From: UBA5794 sp963714375
GTDB lineage: Bacteria > Actinomycetota > Acidimicrobiia > Spongiisociales > UBA5794
Assembly (NCBI GenBank): GCA_963714375.1
Contig: CAVQOG010000006.1
Location: 248,001 to 312,000 of the forward strand
Length of the DNA: 64,000 nucleotides
Direction: 5' to 3'
The notes below the pieces were generated by a model, which ran no database searches, was not told where the DNA came from, and worked only from the letters and a program-made list of their open reading frames with translations. A program made the position numbers and the translations under genes. Position 1 is the stretch's first letter. Each line of letters starts with the position of its first letter. Positions 33,274 through 41,309 of the stretch are shown here, one piece after another.

Positions 33274-33981
33274 TTGCGCCACCATCGTTGCGAGGCATTC
33301 CGCCGACTGACCGAGAACGCCGAAGATTCCGGAATCCTGGTGATGGTGAACGGGGTCGTCGGCAGCAACACGCGCAGGAAACTCGACCCGATGGAGTTCA
33401 GAGGTTTCGCACTCGTTGACCCCCTAGCGCCGGTGCTCTTCGTGAATGGTGCGGACACAAGGGCTGCACAAATATTCACCCTGGCCCATGAACTCGCACA
33501 CATCTGGCTCGGCCAGACAGGGCTGGATGACATCGATCCGACAGAAAGAAACGCAGACTCAGTCGAACGATGGTGCAACGACGTTGCTGCCGAATTCCTG
33601 GTTCCCAAAGCAGACATACGTGCCGAGTATTCACCAGAAGAGCCCTTAACGGGGGAACTTGATGGTCTTGCGAGGGTGTTCAAGGTGAGCACGCTGGTAA
33701 TCGTTCGGCGCCTGCACGAGACCGGCTTCTTGACTTGGAGTGAATACCGGACGGCATATGAAGCTGAGCTAGCTCGTGTTCTGGAACTGCTCAACGACTC
33801 CACCGGCAGCGGTGGGAACTTCTACAACACTCAGCCCATCCGCGTGAGCAAGCTCTTCGCCCGCTCAGTCATAGCCAGCACACTCGAAGGGCAAACGCTT
33901 CACCGTGACGCGTTTCGGATGCTCGGATTCAAAAAGCTGTCGACCTTCCACGAGTTGAGCCACCGCCTCGGAGTGACCTGA
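33274..33981 (+). CDS. ImmA/IrrE-family metallopeptidase, N-terminally truncated
   Basis: The zinc peptidase core is clear: FTLAHELAHIWLGQTG (HExxH) followed by CNDVAAEFLVP with the third ligand region. Full family members have an XRE helix-turn-helix or a longer N-terminal domain; here homology starts at AFRRLTENAEDSGILVM and nothing before it matches. The frame is open back to 32998, through the promoter of the minus-strand unit. The start used (TTG 33274) is a guess and ATG 33343 is an alternative. The stop overlaps the ATG of the DUF4411 gene (TGATG), so the two are coupled. Such pairs act as toxin-antitoxin-like modules. Confidence 0.68.
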   Translation: MRHHRCEAFRRLTENAEDSGILVMVNGVVGSNTRRKLDPMEFRGFALVDPLAPVLFVNGADTRAAQIFTLAHELAHIWLGQTGLDDIDPTERNADSVERWCNDVAAEFLVPKADIRAEYSPEEPLTGELDGLARVFKVSTLVIVRRLHETGFLTWSEYRTAYEAELARVLELLNDSTGSGGNFYNTQPIRVSKLFARSVIASTLEGQTLHRDAFRMLGFKKLSTFHELSHRLGVT

Positions 33982-34466
33982 TGACGTATCTTCTCGATGC
34001 CAACGTCTTCATCCAGGCCAAGAATCTTCACTACGGCTTCGACTTCTGTCCAGCGTTCTGGGACTGGATCGACGGTCAAACTGCCGCAGGCTCGGTGCAC
34101 AGCATCGAACGCATCGCCGACGAGCTGCTTGGTGGAGCCGACGAACTCGCTGATTGGGCAAGAGACCGTTCGTCGTTGTTCCTCAGACCCGATGCCGCGA
34201 TTGTCCCAAGCCTCGGCGTTGTTAGCGAGTGGGCGAACACCGCAAAATACGAACCAGCTGCAATCGCGACGTTCCTTCAGGTGGCAGATTTCTACCTGGT
34301 AGCCCACGCCCTCGCCCACGACTACGTCCTGGTGACTCACGAGATCGCATCGGCATCGACCAAGAAGATCAAGATCCCAGACGCGTGTATCGAGCTCGGC
34401 ATCAAGGCCATGACTCCTTACGAGATGCTCAGAGTCGAGAAAGCAAGATTCGTGCTGGGTTCCTGA
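33981..34466 (+). CDS. DUF4411 / PIN-like domain protein, probable toxin partner of ImmA-type gene
   Basis: A 161-residue protein. It begins TYLLDANVFIQAKNLHYGFDFCPAFWDWI, the PIN-like start with the conserved Asp at residue 6, and contains ERIADELLGGADELADWA, then HALAHDYVLVTHEIASASTKKIKIPDACIELGI, which gives the later acidic and basic residues of the DUF4411 family. PIN domains are usually RNases. The ImmA/IrrE-DUF4411 pairing is a predicted toxin-antitoxin arrangement (established as a prediction in comparative genomics). The ATG overlaps the ImmA stop. Its likely role is element maintenance or defence. Confidence 0.85.
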   Translation: MTYLLDANVFIQAKNLHYGFDFCPAFWDWIDGQTAAGSVHSIERIADELLGGADELADWARDRSSLFLRPDAAIVPSLGVVSEWANTAKYEPAAIATFLQVADFYLVAHALAHDYVLVTHEIASASTKKIKIPDACIELGIKAMTPYEMLRVEKARFVLGS

Positions 34467-34547
34467 GGGGGCCAGCCATATCGACGGAATCGGCCATCCA
34501 ACCGGCTGGCCGGACTATCGGAACCTCGTGACCTCAACTCGCGTGCT

Positions 34548-35120
34548 TCACCTGACGGGGTCGAGGTGCAGCTGTTCGCATGGTTGTATCGCCGATGATG
34601 AAACAGTCCCATCGGCATTGGGTTCCTTTTCCCACGACCACCATTTCCAATTCAGCTGTTGCTCGACCCATGCCGATACATCAGGGTCGTTTTCCATGAC
34701 GCAGCCCACCACGTCATCCAGCGCCTGTTCGTACTGTGCCTGTGAGACTCGCGACTTGTCGTATGGCCAATCGAGCTCCTCCTCGGACAGGGAAGCCTGG
34801 ACATCTATCCGATCGCCTGTGGCGTCGTTGACGACGGGGCGGGTGCCGAGGGCATCTTCCATCTGGTGGATATAGAGATCTTGGCAATCGGTGCCTGCGA
34901 GTTCCACGGGCTGCCGTGCGGAGTCGTCGATCACGACCGTTACCGCGTCGGGCGATTCGTTGACCGAAACTCCCAGTTCTGCGTTGCAGGAACTGAGAAT
35001 GATTTCGAGGCGCGTCTGATCCAGCGACACCGTCACGCTCGCAATCGATACCGGCTGCGAACAACCTGCAGCAACCAATGTGGCGAAAAAAAGGGCGACA
35101 GCTTTGACTCCTTTTGGCAT
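34548..35120 (-). CDS. Lipoprotein with the element's two-Cys domain pattern (unknown function)
   Basis: A 190-residue lipoprotein: MPKGVKAVALFFATLVAAGC is the signal peptide and lipobox. The first half has SCNAELGVSVNESPDAVTVVIDD, a small beta-rich region. The second half has RVSQAQYEQALDDVVGCVMENDPDVSAW and ends near PCEQLHLDPVR, matching the pattern seen in the 31143 and 31622 products. AGGAGG lies about 10 bases before the ATG at 35120. The promoter motif at 35195-35222 lies 75 bases before it, the same distance as at 33094. It forms a unit of its own. Confidence 0.72.
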   Translation of the reverse strand: MPKGVKAVALFFATLVAAGCSQPVSIASVTVSLDQTRLEIILSSCNAELGVSVNESPDAVTVVIDDSARQPVELAGTDCQDLYIHQMEDALGTRPVVNDATGDRIDVQASLSEEELDWPYDKSRVSQAQYEQALDDVVGCVMENDPDVSAWVEQQLNWKWWSWEKEPNADGTVSSSAIQPCEQLHLDPVR

Positions 35121-35194
35121 GGTCGTGGCACCTCCTCGGGTGTTCAAATCATGGGCACGTTCCCCGTAGGTACGGCGACCGTCGTGGTACAGAG

Positions 35195-35222
35195 TTGTTT
35201 GTTCGACGTCTGATTCCAGTTC
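35195..35222 (-). promoter_or_regulatory. Element promoter motif, copy 2
   Basis: Minus strand: GAACT (35218-35222), 14 bases, AACAAACAA (35195-35203). It lies 75 bases before the lipoprotein ATG at 35120. Confidence 0.65.
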
Positions 35223-35404
35223 TCGACTTCTCGGGGTCGCCGGATCGCCGGGTTGGTCCGGGATCGGGTTGGTGGTGATGCAGCGGCGGCTGAACGCCCG
35301 ACCTCTACTCGTCTTTGTGGCTTGGAGCGGCAACACTGATGCTTCCTGCAAATATCACTGCTGGACCGATTGTTGCCGCTGGCCCATCGTGACGACTTGC
35401 CGGG

Positions 35405-36385
35405 TCAATCTGTTGGAAGACTGGTCGTGATGATTGTGGGTTCGTAGATGGAAGATGCCACTTGGGTGCCTGGTGGAATGCCGAGCCTTGGATTGCCGGC
35501 AATGTCGGTAGTCGTCTCTGAGATGAGGTGTCCCTCGTCGGTGAGGGTGAACCTGATGGTGAGGTTGTCAGGTTGGGTGGAAACAATGGAGAACGTGGTC
35601 TGTCCGGGCGATTCGTCTTCGACCGTGGGGTCGAGGTCGGCGATTACTGCGATGGCGGCGGCACGGAGCGCTGGTGTTGGCCCCACCTCTCGGATGAGGT
35701 CGAGTACCACATCGAGGATTTCGACATCCATGGGTCTCTGTGAGTCTTCCGGAATGAGCTCAATGATGACATCTCGTAGCTCCTTCGGGTCAGTGGGCCA
35801 GTCGCGTTCAGTCAGGATGCTGGTCGTGTTGCCAAAGGTCTCGGTCACGGTTTGACCGACCTGGTCGATGGCGTCGTAGCCCGCCGCGAAATAGTCCACC
35901 TCATCGGTCGCGTTGAAGAAGGTCGGCTGGCCGATCGTCGTGACAATGCTGGTGGTGCCATCTTCAGAGTTCCAGATTTGCCGGTCTGTTGGGATTAGGT
36001 AGGCAATCGGGGTGGCTCTGTGTGGAAACGGATCGATTCCGGTGACGCCGAGATTGATCGTTTCACTTTGGGTGTAGGCGTACTGGCCCTGTGGGATGGT
36101 CAGGGGATCCAGACGCTCGGCAGCTTCGGCGATCTCGAGCAGGGCTGCCTGTGCAGGAGAGGGTCGAAGCGCGGCGACAGCGACGAATCCAACCACCAAC
36201 GCAACTGCCGTGACCGTAGCAACCGCAGCGAACATCGGTCGACGTCGGGATGGTTTCTGGTTCACGGTTGCGGTTGCGCGGGTGTATGCCTGCCAAGCCC
36301 GTTCGCGGTCACCGGCACTCGGCGAGGGGTTGCCAGCTACACGTCTCAGCGTCTGATCAATCGGATCTTCGTCGTAGTTGTCCAT
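35405..36385 (-). CDS. CU044_5270-like membrane protein paired with the sigma factor (possible anti-sigma)
   Basis: About 326 residues: a cytoplasmic N-terminal part of about 50 residues (DEDPIDQTLRRVAGNPSPSAGDRERAWQAY), one transmembrane helix (AAVATVTAVALVVGFVAVAAL) and a large external domain of strands (YTQSETINLGVTG, DEGHLISETTTDIAGNPRLG). This layout, directly downstream of an ECF-like sigma gene, matches the CU044_5270 family, whose members are thought to control such sigma factors (inference). A TTG at 36418 overlapping the sigma stop is an alternative start. A promoter motif copy lies inside the sigma gene at 36423-36450. Confidence 0.72.
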   Translation of the reverse strand: MDNYDEDPIDQTLRRVAGNPSPSAGDRERAWQAYTRATATVNQKPSRRRPMFAAVATVTAVALVVGFVAVAALRPSPAQAALLEIAEAAERLDPLTIPQGQYAYTQSETINLGVTGIDPFPHRATPIAYLIPTDRQIWNSEDGTTSIVTTIGQPTFFNATDEVDYFAAGYDAIDQVGQTVTETFGNTTSILTERDWPTDPKELRDVIIELIPEDSQRPMDVEILDVVLDLIREVGPTPALRAAAIAVIADLDPTVEDESPGQTTFSIVSTQPDNLTIRFTLTDEGHLISETTTDIAGNPRLGIPPGTQVASSIYEPTIITTSLPTD

Positions 36386-36414
36386 GGTCTCGGTTTTGTC
36401 TCGTCCTCTTGATT

Positions 36415-37023
36415 TCAATCAGTTGTTTGTCTCAAATGCCCAAGAAGTTCACGGAGGGTGCCTCGGGCCCTGGCGTGCCGGGACCGAACCGTCCCGATCG
36501 GTATCCCCAGCGCTTCAGAAATCTCCTTGTACGTGAGCTGCTCCACAGCCGCCAGAACTATGACATTGCGATCGCCCACTGACAGACGGGCCAGGGCATC
36601 GTTGATTACTCGTCTGCCTCCTTGTGCGGTGACGCTGTCAACGAGCCGGTCCATGTCCTCGTCTGCGGGCACATCCGTCAACCCGAGCATTGCCAGATGG
36701 AGCCGTTCGCGGCGCCGCGTCTGGCGGATGTGGTCACCGATGACATTTGTGGCAATCCCGTACAGCCAGGGCCGAGCCAGCGGACGGAAGGTGTCGTAGC
36801 GTGTCCGGAGGCGAAACGCCCTCCCGAACACCTCAGCTGTCAAGTCTGGTGCGGGCCCGCGTCCCGCCCTGCGGGCCACAAAGCGGTAGATGGTGTCGTG
36901 GTAACGGTTGAAGATCTCTCCGAACGCCTCGGGATTGTCGATCGACTGGGCTATCACTTCAGCGTCGGATACGGAATCCATACCGTGACGGTACTCGCCC
37001 ACCGCAGTAGCAACCGTGGTCAT
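36415..37023 (-). CDS. ECF-like RNA polymerase sigma factor
   Basis: A 202-residue sigma-70 family protein with only regions 2 and 4. Region 2 is FGEIFNRYHDTIYRFVARRAG...DLTAEVFGRAF...ARPWLYGIATNVIGDHIR (about residues 33-100). Region 4 is ALARLSVGDRNVIVLAAVEQLTYKEISEALGIPIGTVRSRHARARGTLRE (about 143-192), with the helix-turn-helix that reads -35 elements. The ATG overlaps the stop of the secreted-protein gene before it (ATGA), so it is translationally coupled to a likely target of its own promoter. A motif copy upstream of that gene suggests autoregulation. Confidence 0.9.
   Translation of the reverse strand: MTTVATAVGEYRHGMDSVSDAEVIAQSIDNPEAFGEIFNRYHDTIYRFVARRAGRGPAPDLTAEVFGRAFRLRTRYDTFRPLARPWLYGIATNVIGDHIRQTRRRERLHLAMLGLTDVPADEDMDRLVDSVTAQGGRRVINDALARLSVGDRNVIVLAAVEQLTYKEISEALGIPIGTVRSRHARARGTLRELLGHLRQTTD
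36423..36450 (-). promoter_or_regulatory. Element promoter motif, copy 3 (inside the sigma gene)
   Basis: Minus strand: GAACT (36446-36450), 14 bases, GACAAACAA (36423-36431). It uses the last codons of the sigma factor gene and lies 38 bases before ATG 36385 of the CU044_5270-like gene. Confidence 0.6.
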
Positions 37024-37559
37024 GGGTGATATGACACCGACTCAGCTTTATTGTTGAGCGTGGTCAGGTTGTCGGTCGTCCCGGCCCCAAAAGTGTCCTG
37101 ATAGGCCCCGGTCTTGGATGGATTGTCCCAATGCCGAAGACGCGCACAGCCATTCCACGACGACGATATCCGGTTCGCCCAAGCCGTACCAGTGTTCCAG
37201 TATCCCCCTGTGCATGAGCTCCCAGTAATACTGATCGAGGATCCCGTCCCAGAGGCTCCATCGAAATGGATCCCGAGCGTGAACGAGGAAGCAGTCGGGG
37301 CGAGCGACCCACTGTCGAGCACCTTCGACGGCGAGGCGTCTGCTGGCAACTGGAGAGTTCCATCGCTGGCATCGAGCATCGCCTCAGCGAATGTTGAATA
37401 GCAGCGGGCTGGACCTGTCACCAGTTCACCATCTCGAAGCCTGTCGACGACATCGACCACGCAATGGGTCTCTGTGGCGGCCAACGCGGGCCACGGAAAG
37501 AACATGGTTGTGACGAGAGTCAATGCGGCAATTGCCGCCGCACTTCGACTGTGATGCAT
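37020..37559 (-). CDS. Secreted protein with a beta-gamma crystallin / inhibitor I36-like C-terminus
   Basis: A 179-residue exported protein. The signal peptide (HHSRSAAAIAALTLVTTMFFPWPALA) ends at about residue 27. The C-terminal 80 residues (DGASGTGSSISITGSSCTGG, AWANRISSSWNGCARLRHWDN, TTDNLTTLNNKAESVSYHP) have the Trp, Asn-rich pattern of beta-gamma crystallin or peptidase-inhibitor I36 domains. I infer this from pattern only. GGAGGTACGCC precedes the ATG. It is the first gene of the sigma operon, with the promoter motif 31 bases upstream. It might be a sensed or secreted effector. Confidence 0.7.
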   Translation of the reverse strand: MHHSRSAAAIAALTLVTTMFFPWPALAATETHCVVDVVDRLRDGELVTGPARCYSTFAEAMLDASDGTLQLPADASPSKVLDSGSLAPTASSFTLGIHFDGASGTGSSISITGSSCTGGYWNTGTAWANRISSSWNGCARLRHWDNPSKTGAYQDTFGAGTTDNLTTLNNKAESVSYHP

Positions 37560-37589
37560 GGCGTACCTCCATCGATGACCATTACCCCG

Positions 37590-37617
37590 TTGTTTGCTCC
37601 TAAGCCAAAACCAGTTC
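37590..37617 (-). promoter_or_regulatory. Element promoter motif, copy 4 (sigma operon)
   Basis: Minus strand: GAACT (37613-37617), 14 bases, AGCAAACAA (37590-37598), 31 bases before the ATG at 37559. A plus-strand copy (GAACC, 15 bases, AAAAAACAA, 37624-37652) starts right beside it, so the two -35 boxes face each other. Confidence 0.65.
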
Positions 37618-37676
37618 GCGGCTGAACCCGACTCACCCAACGAAAAAAACAACGGGATTGCACAAGCATGTTGCCC

Positions 37677-38117
37677 CTAGTTGCCTACAACCTCGATGGA
37701 CACGGCGATTCTTAGGAGATCAGTCTTGGCCACCCCAGAGCCCGTTACTTCGATTACGGCCCCCGCATCTCTCTCGAACCATGTGATTCGACCGCCTACG
37801 GCTTGAAAGGGAGTGTCTGGAAGCTCCGAAGACGCACCCGATGCCGGCAAACGTGCGATCGTGAACGAGGTCGACGCGCCTCCACAGCTGAAGTTCACGG
37901 CACCGAGACTCGGCGCAGCGCCTGGCCCTTCAAAAGTCACGGGAAGGCAGTCTTGGGGTATCCAACCGACACGAAGACCGAGCGACTGTTCCATGGATTC
38001 AACTGTAAGTTCACCTGCGCCCGAATCACCCGACGACGCTCCTGGCTGCGTGCCCTGCGAGCACGCAGCCAACAGAGCCAACGCAACAATCATCGTCGAG
38101 GGTCTAGTAGAGGCCAT
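37677..38117 (-). CDS. Lipoprotein of unknown function
   Basis: A 146-residue lipoprotein: MASTRPSTMIVALALLAAC is the signal peptide with lipobox LAAC. The mature part (GLRVGWIPQDCLPVTFEGPG, VNFSCGGASTSFTIARLPASG, GRITWFERDAGAVIEVTGSG) looks like a small beta-rich domain with two Cys. No family is recognised. It is transcribed alone; the nearest promoter motif (38317-38343) is 200 bases upstream, an unusually long leader. Only about 120 bases separate its stop from the next unit, which contains another promoter. Confidence 0.7.
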   Translation of the reverse strand: MASTRPSTMIVALALLAACSQGTQPGASSGDSGAGELTVESMEQSLGLRVGWIPQDCLPVTFEGPGAAPSLGAVNFSCGGASTSFTIARLPASGASSELPDTPFQAVGGRITWFERDAGAVIEVTGSGVAKTDLLRIAVSIEVVGN

Positions 38118-38316
38118 ATCCGGTTCCCGACAACGCGTTGCCGATCTTTGTGACTACCGCTTTGTTCCGTTGGCTCCCAGTCGGACCGTCAGGCCTAACA
38201 CCACCGAGCGCTTGATTGTCTTCACACTTGATCATGGTTCTTGCTTTGCTGATCGTGACTCATCATTTCGAATCGATTGCTGGGATGACGAGTTCGTCTA
38301 TCCATGACCCCTCCCT

Positions 38317-38377
38317 TTGTTCGTTCCAAACCAATAACAGTTCGCGGTTGAACCCGATTCACCCAACGAACAAACAA
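38317..38377. promoter_or_regulatory. Element promoter motif, copy 5, divergent pair
   Basis: Minus strand: GAACT (38339-38343), 13 bases, AACGAACAA (38317-38325). Plus strand: GAACC (38350-38354), 14 bases, AACAAACAA (38350-38377), a perfect match. The surrounding 44 bases (38339-38382) nearly repeat 37613-37657. The minus copy serves the lipoprotein at 38117; no plus-strand gene is seen downstream. Confidence 0.6.
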
Positions 38378-38382
38378 CGGGA

Positions 38383-38576
38383 CAGCGGGCGGGCGGCGCG
38401 TGAGATCCCATATCCATCGGTGACACTCACCGCCGACCGCCCGTCCACGGCCGAGGGGTGAGGAGCGTCGACTCTCTCGGTCGCCGGTGGTGCACTGGAC
38501 GATCGCCAGCTGCCGGTTCCACATCTCGGGGATGCCAACAGGTGGGCGATGCGTTCTCAACACTAGGTTGCCGATC
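38383..38576. other. Gene-free spacer after the exporter operon
   Basis: About 190 bases downstream of the permease gene stop. Rich in GC, with no T-run terminator and no credible gene on either strand. Confidence 0.35.
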
Positions 38577-39722
38577 TCAGGTGCTCTTCGGTTCGAGTAT
38601 GTCGAGCGGGTCCTGTCGTGTGGCTACGTAGGCCGGGTAGACCCCGGCGAGAAGTAACACCAGCAGCGCCCCAGCAACGAGCTTGGGGATGGTCGACAGC
38701 TGTATGAGCCTGACGTTGACCTGGAAAGCGTCTTGTCCGAAGGAGTCGGCGGCGGGCTGGATCGCCACGGAAATGACGAGGGCGAGAACTGTTCCGGCAA
38801 TAAGCACCACCAGGACGTCGGCGAAGATGAGGGCGGCAATGTGCCTGTTGCGTGCTCCGACCGCTCGTGCCAGCCCAAAGAACCATGTGCGGTCGCGAAC
38901 GACAATCAGTTCGGAGACGAGCAGCCCAAGGCCTCCGAGGATGAGTACGCCCCATCCGATGATTGTGTAGACGAGTTTGATGCCATTGCTCGCACTACGG
39001 ATGCTTTCGCCTGTGTCGATGCGAAGGACGAACACGGTTTCGCCGATGTCGACTCCGTGTTTCAGTGCATCGATTTCGAGTTGGCGCTTGACTGCGGTTT
39101 CAATGTCATTTCGCTGGTCTCGCTGTTGGTCGGTGATCACGGAGAAGCGATAGGTGATCGGCTGGTTGGTGGCGAGGTTTGCGATTCGTTCGTATGTGGT
39201 GTCGACAACCAGGCCAGCGCCCCATTTTGCCTGCTCGGATTGTGTGGGTATGTAGACGGCGGTCGCAGGAATCCGTTGACCATCGAAGCAGATCTGTGTG
39301 TCAAGCGGCAGGCCTTCACCGAACGGGATGTCGGCTGGGGTCCCGGCGGAGTCACGCAAGATCAGGATCGACTGCGGCCCGAGTTCTTCGTACGGAGGGC
39401 AATCGGGTGTGATCGGGGGTAGCACCTGGATTGTCAACGGGGTGCTTGAGGCGTACGGGGCTACCGCAGCATCGACTTGATGGGAAAGGGCCACCGGGTC
39501 AAGGCCGAAACTCGACGAGAGGGCGATCATATAGGTTCCAGTTTCACCGACGTCCTCCGATATGGCATCATCGAGACCCTCTGACGACACTCGGGATAGT
39601 TCAGTGACAACCAGGAACACGCTCATCCCTACTGCCACAAGAATCACGAGAAGGACCAATTTTGCCTTGGACGTCCAATTGAATCGGATTGCGAGCCACG
39701 CGATGCGGTTCAGTTCGGCCAC
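38577..39722 (-). CDS. FtsX/MacB-type ABC exporter permease
   Basis: A 381-residue membrane protein. One helix lies near the N-terminus (LVLLVILVAVGMSVFLVVTEL), a large extracytoplasmic domain follows (about residues 45-245), and three helices close the protein (LVYTIIGWGVLILGGLGLLVSELI, HIAALIFADVLVVLIAGTVLALV, PKLVAGALLVLLLAGVYPAYVA). The end YPAYVATRQDPLDIL is the FtsX/MacB signature. It starts at a GTG five bases after the ATPase stop. With the ATPase and adaptor lipoprotein it forms a MacAB-like exporter, probably for a peptide or lipoprotein of the element (inference). Confidence 0.85.
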   Translation of the reverse strand: MAELNRIAWLAIRFNWTSKAKLVLLVILVAVGMSVFLVVTELSRVSSEGLDDAISEDVGETGTYMIALSSSFGLDPVALSHQVDAAVAPYASSTPLTIQVLPPITPDCPPYEELGPQSILILRDSAGTPADIPFGEGLPLDTQICFDGQRIPATAVYIPTQSEQAKWGAGLVVDTTYERIANLATNQPITYRFSVITDQQRDQRNDIETAVKRQLEIDALKHGVDIGETVFVLRIDTGESIRSASNGIKLVYTIIGWGVLILGGLGLLVSELIVVRDRTWFFGLARAVGARNRHIAALIFADVLVVLIAGTVLALVISVAIQPAADSFGQDAFQVNVRLIQLSTIPKLVAGALLVLLLAGVYPAYVATRQDPLDILEPKST

Positions 39723-39727
39723 GGCAT

Positions 39728-40408
39728 CTACCTCAGCTCTCCCTTGACAAGCTCGAGCCGGTGACTGGCCATGGAAGCGATGGTGCTGTCGTGTGTCACC
39801 ATCACGACGGTTGTCCCGAACCGTGATGACAGCGACAGGATTGTTTCAGCGACGCTGTTGGCCGTTTCCTCGTCGAGGTTGCCCGTTGGCTCGTCGGCCA
39901 CGAACAATGAGGGGTCGGAGAACAAGGCGCGCCCGATTGCTACGCGTTGGCGTTGACCGCCAGACATTTGGTTCGGTTTGCGACCAGCGACCTCCCCTAT
40001 GTCGAGTTGTTCGAGGATCTCGGTGGCTCGTTGGCGGGCAATGCGACGCCGACCGGTTTGGGATCGGAAGAACCAAGGGAGCATCACGTTTTCCGCGGCC
40101 GATAGGGAGCTTTCCAGGTGGTACGACTGAAACACGATTCCGATCGATGTCGAACGCAAGGATGCAATCGTGTTGTCCGACAGCCTTGAGACCTCAACGT
40201 CGTCGAGAGTGACGTTTCCCGCCGTCGGTCGCCGAAGCAGTGACAGAACGGAAATTAGAGTCGACTTGCCGCTTCCCGATCTGCCCACGATGGCTGTGGA
40301 AGTTCCGCGGCGGAATTCAACGTCGACATCGCGAAGCGCCACAACCGGGCCCAGCGGGGACGGATACTCAACGGTGACCGATGACAGCACCGCCGCATTC
40401 GCGCTCAA
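39728..40408 (-). CDS. ABC exporter ATP-binding protein (LolD/MacB type)
   Basis: A 226-residue ATPase with all motifs: Walker A GRSGSGKST (about residue 43), Q-loop FQSYHLESSLSAAENVMLP, signature MSGGQRQRVA, Walker B SLFVADEPTGNLD and the H-loop VTHD. The LolD/MacB class is shown by the ADEPTGNLD and SLSAAENV pattern. The TTG at 40408 has GAGGAG seven bases before it, overlapping the end of the adaptor gene; a longer frame is open to 40477 but overlaps the adaptor coding region. It powers the permease downstream. Confidence 0.92.
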   Translation of the reverse strand: MSANAAVLSSVTVEYPSPLGPVVALRDVDVEFRRGTSTAIVGRSGSGKSTLISVLSLLRRPTAGNVTLDDVEVSRLSDNTIASLRSTSIGIVFQSYHLESSLSAAENVMLPWFFRSQTGRRRIARQRATEILEQLDIGEVAGRKPNQMSGGQRQRVAIGRALFSDPSLFVADEPTGNLDEETANSVAETILSLSSRFGTTVVMVTHDSTIASMASHRLELVKGELR

Positions 40409-40409
40409 C

Positions 40410-41309
40410 CTATTGCTCCTCGAGAGGGACGAGCTCGGCACCAACCAATACGTCGGACGTGATAACCCGCAAAACACCGTCGGTCACTCCCACAGTGACC
40501 GGGACCTTAGAGACCTCGCCGTCGAGCACCACGTTGACGAAGTATCCATCGGTCACCTTGTCGTATCCAACAAATACGTTGGGTACAACGATGGCTCCCT
40601 TCATCAGCTCCGACTTCAGAATGACCCTCGCCCGAAGACCCGGAGCGGTCTCAATGTGGGCCGGCAGCCGGCAGTGAAGCGCTGAGGAACTAGGAGCCGC
40701 CCCAGCATCAGACTCGTCAGCCAACTCAGGTGCTTGTATCCAGAGAGCGTCGCAGTCAACCTGGCGTTCACCTGCGATCGTCTCGATCACGGCCTCACCT
40801 GAAAAGCGCAAAGATCGATAACGCAAGTCCTGGATTGGTGTCAGAGCGACGACGACATCGATGCCCGGTGACTGCACGATCGGTGTCGTCCCATGGAACC
40901 CAAACACTCCCCCGACCGGGGCGTCGATCGGACCCTCGAGACCGCGGAGACGCTCAAGTCGAGCCGTATCGATGCTGCCGGCCCCGTTGACGTCGAGCGA
41001 ACGTTCGATCACTGGGTCAATAACTGCCGCTCCGACACGCTGCCCCCGCTCCACCGGGTCGCCGACAGCCACGGAAGCCACGAAAGTCAGCTGGGCCAGC
41101 GATATCAGGCCAACACTCAGGCCGCCTACCGAGACACCATCAAGATTGAACGTGATCTGAAAGTCGTCCCGGCGGATCTCCACCGCGCGGTCGACCAACG
41201 GATCATCGGATGACATGCCAGGATTGCCAGGATCAGAGACTGCGGGCGAACACGCGGTCAACAGCACCGCTGCAGCAAGACCAAGAGCCCAGGTTCGTCG
41301 GTACCTCAC
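40410..41309 (-). CDS. Lipoprotein adaptor-like component of the exporter (MacA/HlyD-like)
   Basis: A 299-residue lipoprotein: MRYRRTWALGLAAAVLLTAC is signal peptide and lipobox. The mature part resembles membrane fusion proteins: a lipoyl-like start, a short helical part (IDTARLERLRGLEGPIDAPVGGVFGFHG) and a C-terminal segment with beta strands (VVPNVFVGYDKVTDGYFVNVVLDGEVSKVPVTVGVTDGVLRVI). Adaptors link ABC permeases to the outside in MacAB-like pumps. In a monoderm actinobacterium it may act as a substrate-binding or scaffold lipoprotein. Its ATG overlaps the previous gene's stop (4 bases). Confidence 0.75.
   Translation of the reverse strand: MRYRRTWALGLAAAVLLTACSPAVSDPGNPGMSSDDPLVDRAVEIRRDDFQITFNLDGVSVGGLSVGLISLAQLTFVASVAVGDPVERGQRVGAAVIDPVIERSLDVNGAGSIDTARLERLRGLEGPIDAPVGGVFGFHGTTPIVQSPGIDVVVALTPIQDLRYRSLRFSGEAVIETIAGERQVDCDALWIQAPELADESDAGAAPSSSALHCRLPAHIETAPGLRARVILKSELMKGAIVVPNVFVGYDKVTDGYFVNVVLDGEVSKVPVTVGVTDGVLRVITSDVLVGAELVPLEEQ

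Noticed and set aside
40985..41005. GAACGTTC palindrome in the adaptor gene as a LexA box
   Set aside because: The two halves touch without the four-base spacer, and it lies in a coding region.
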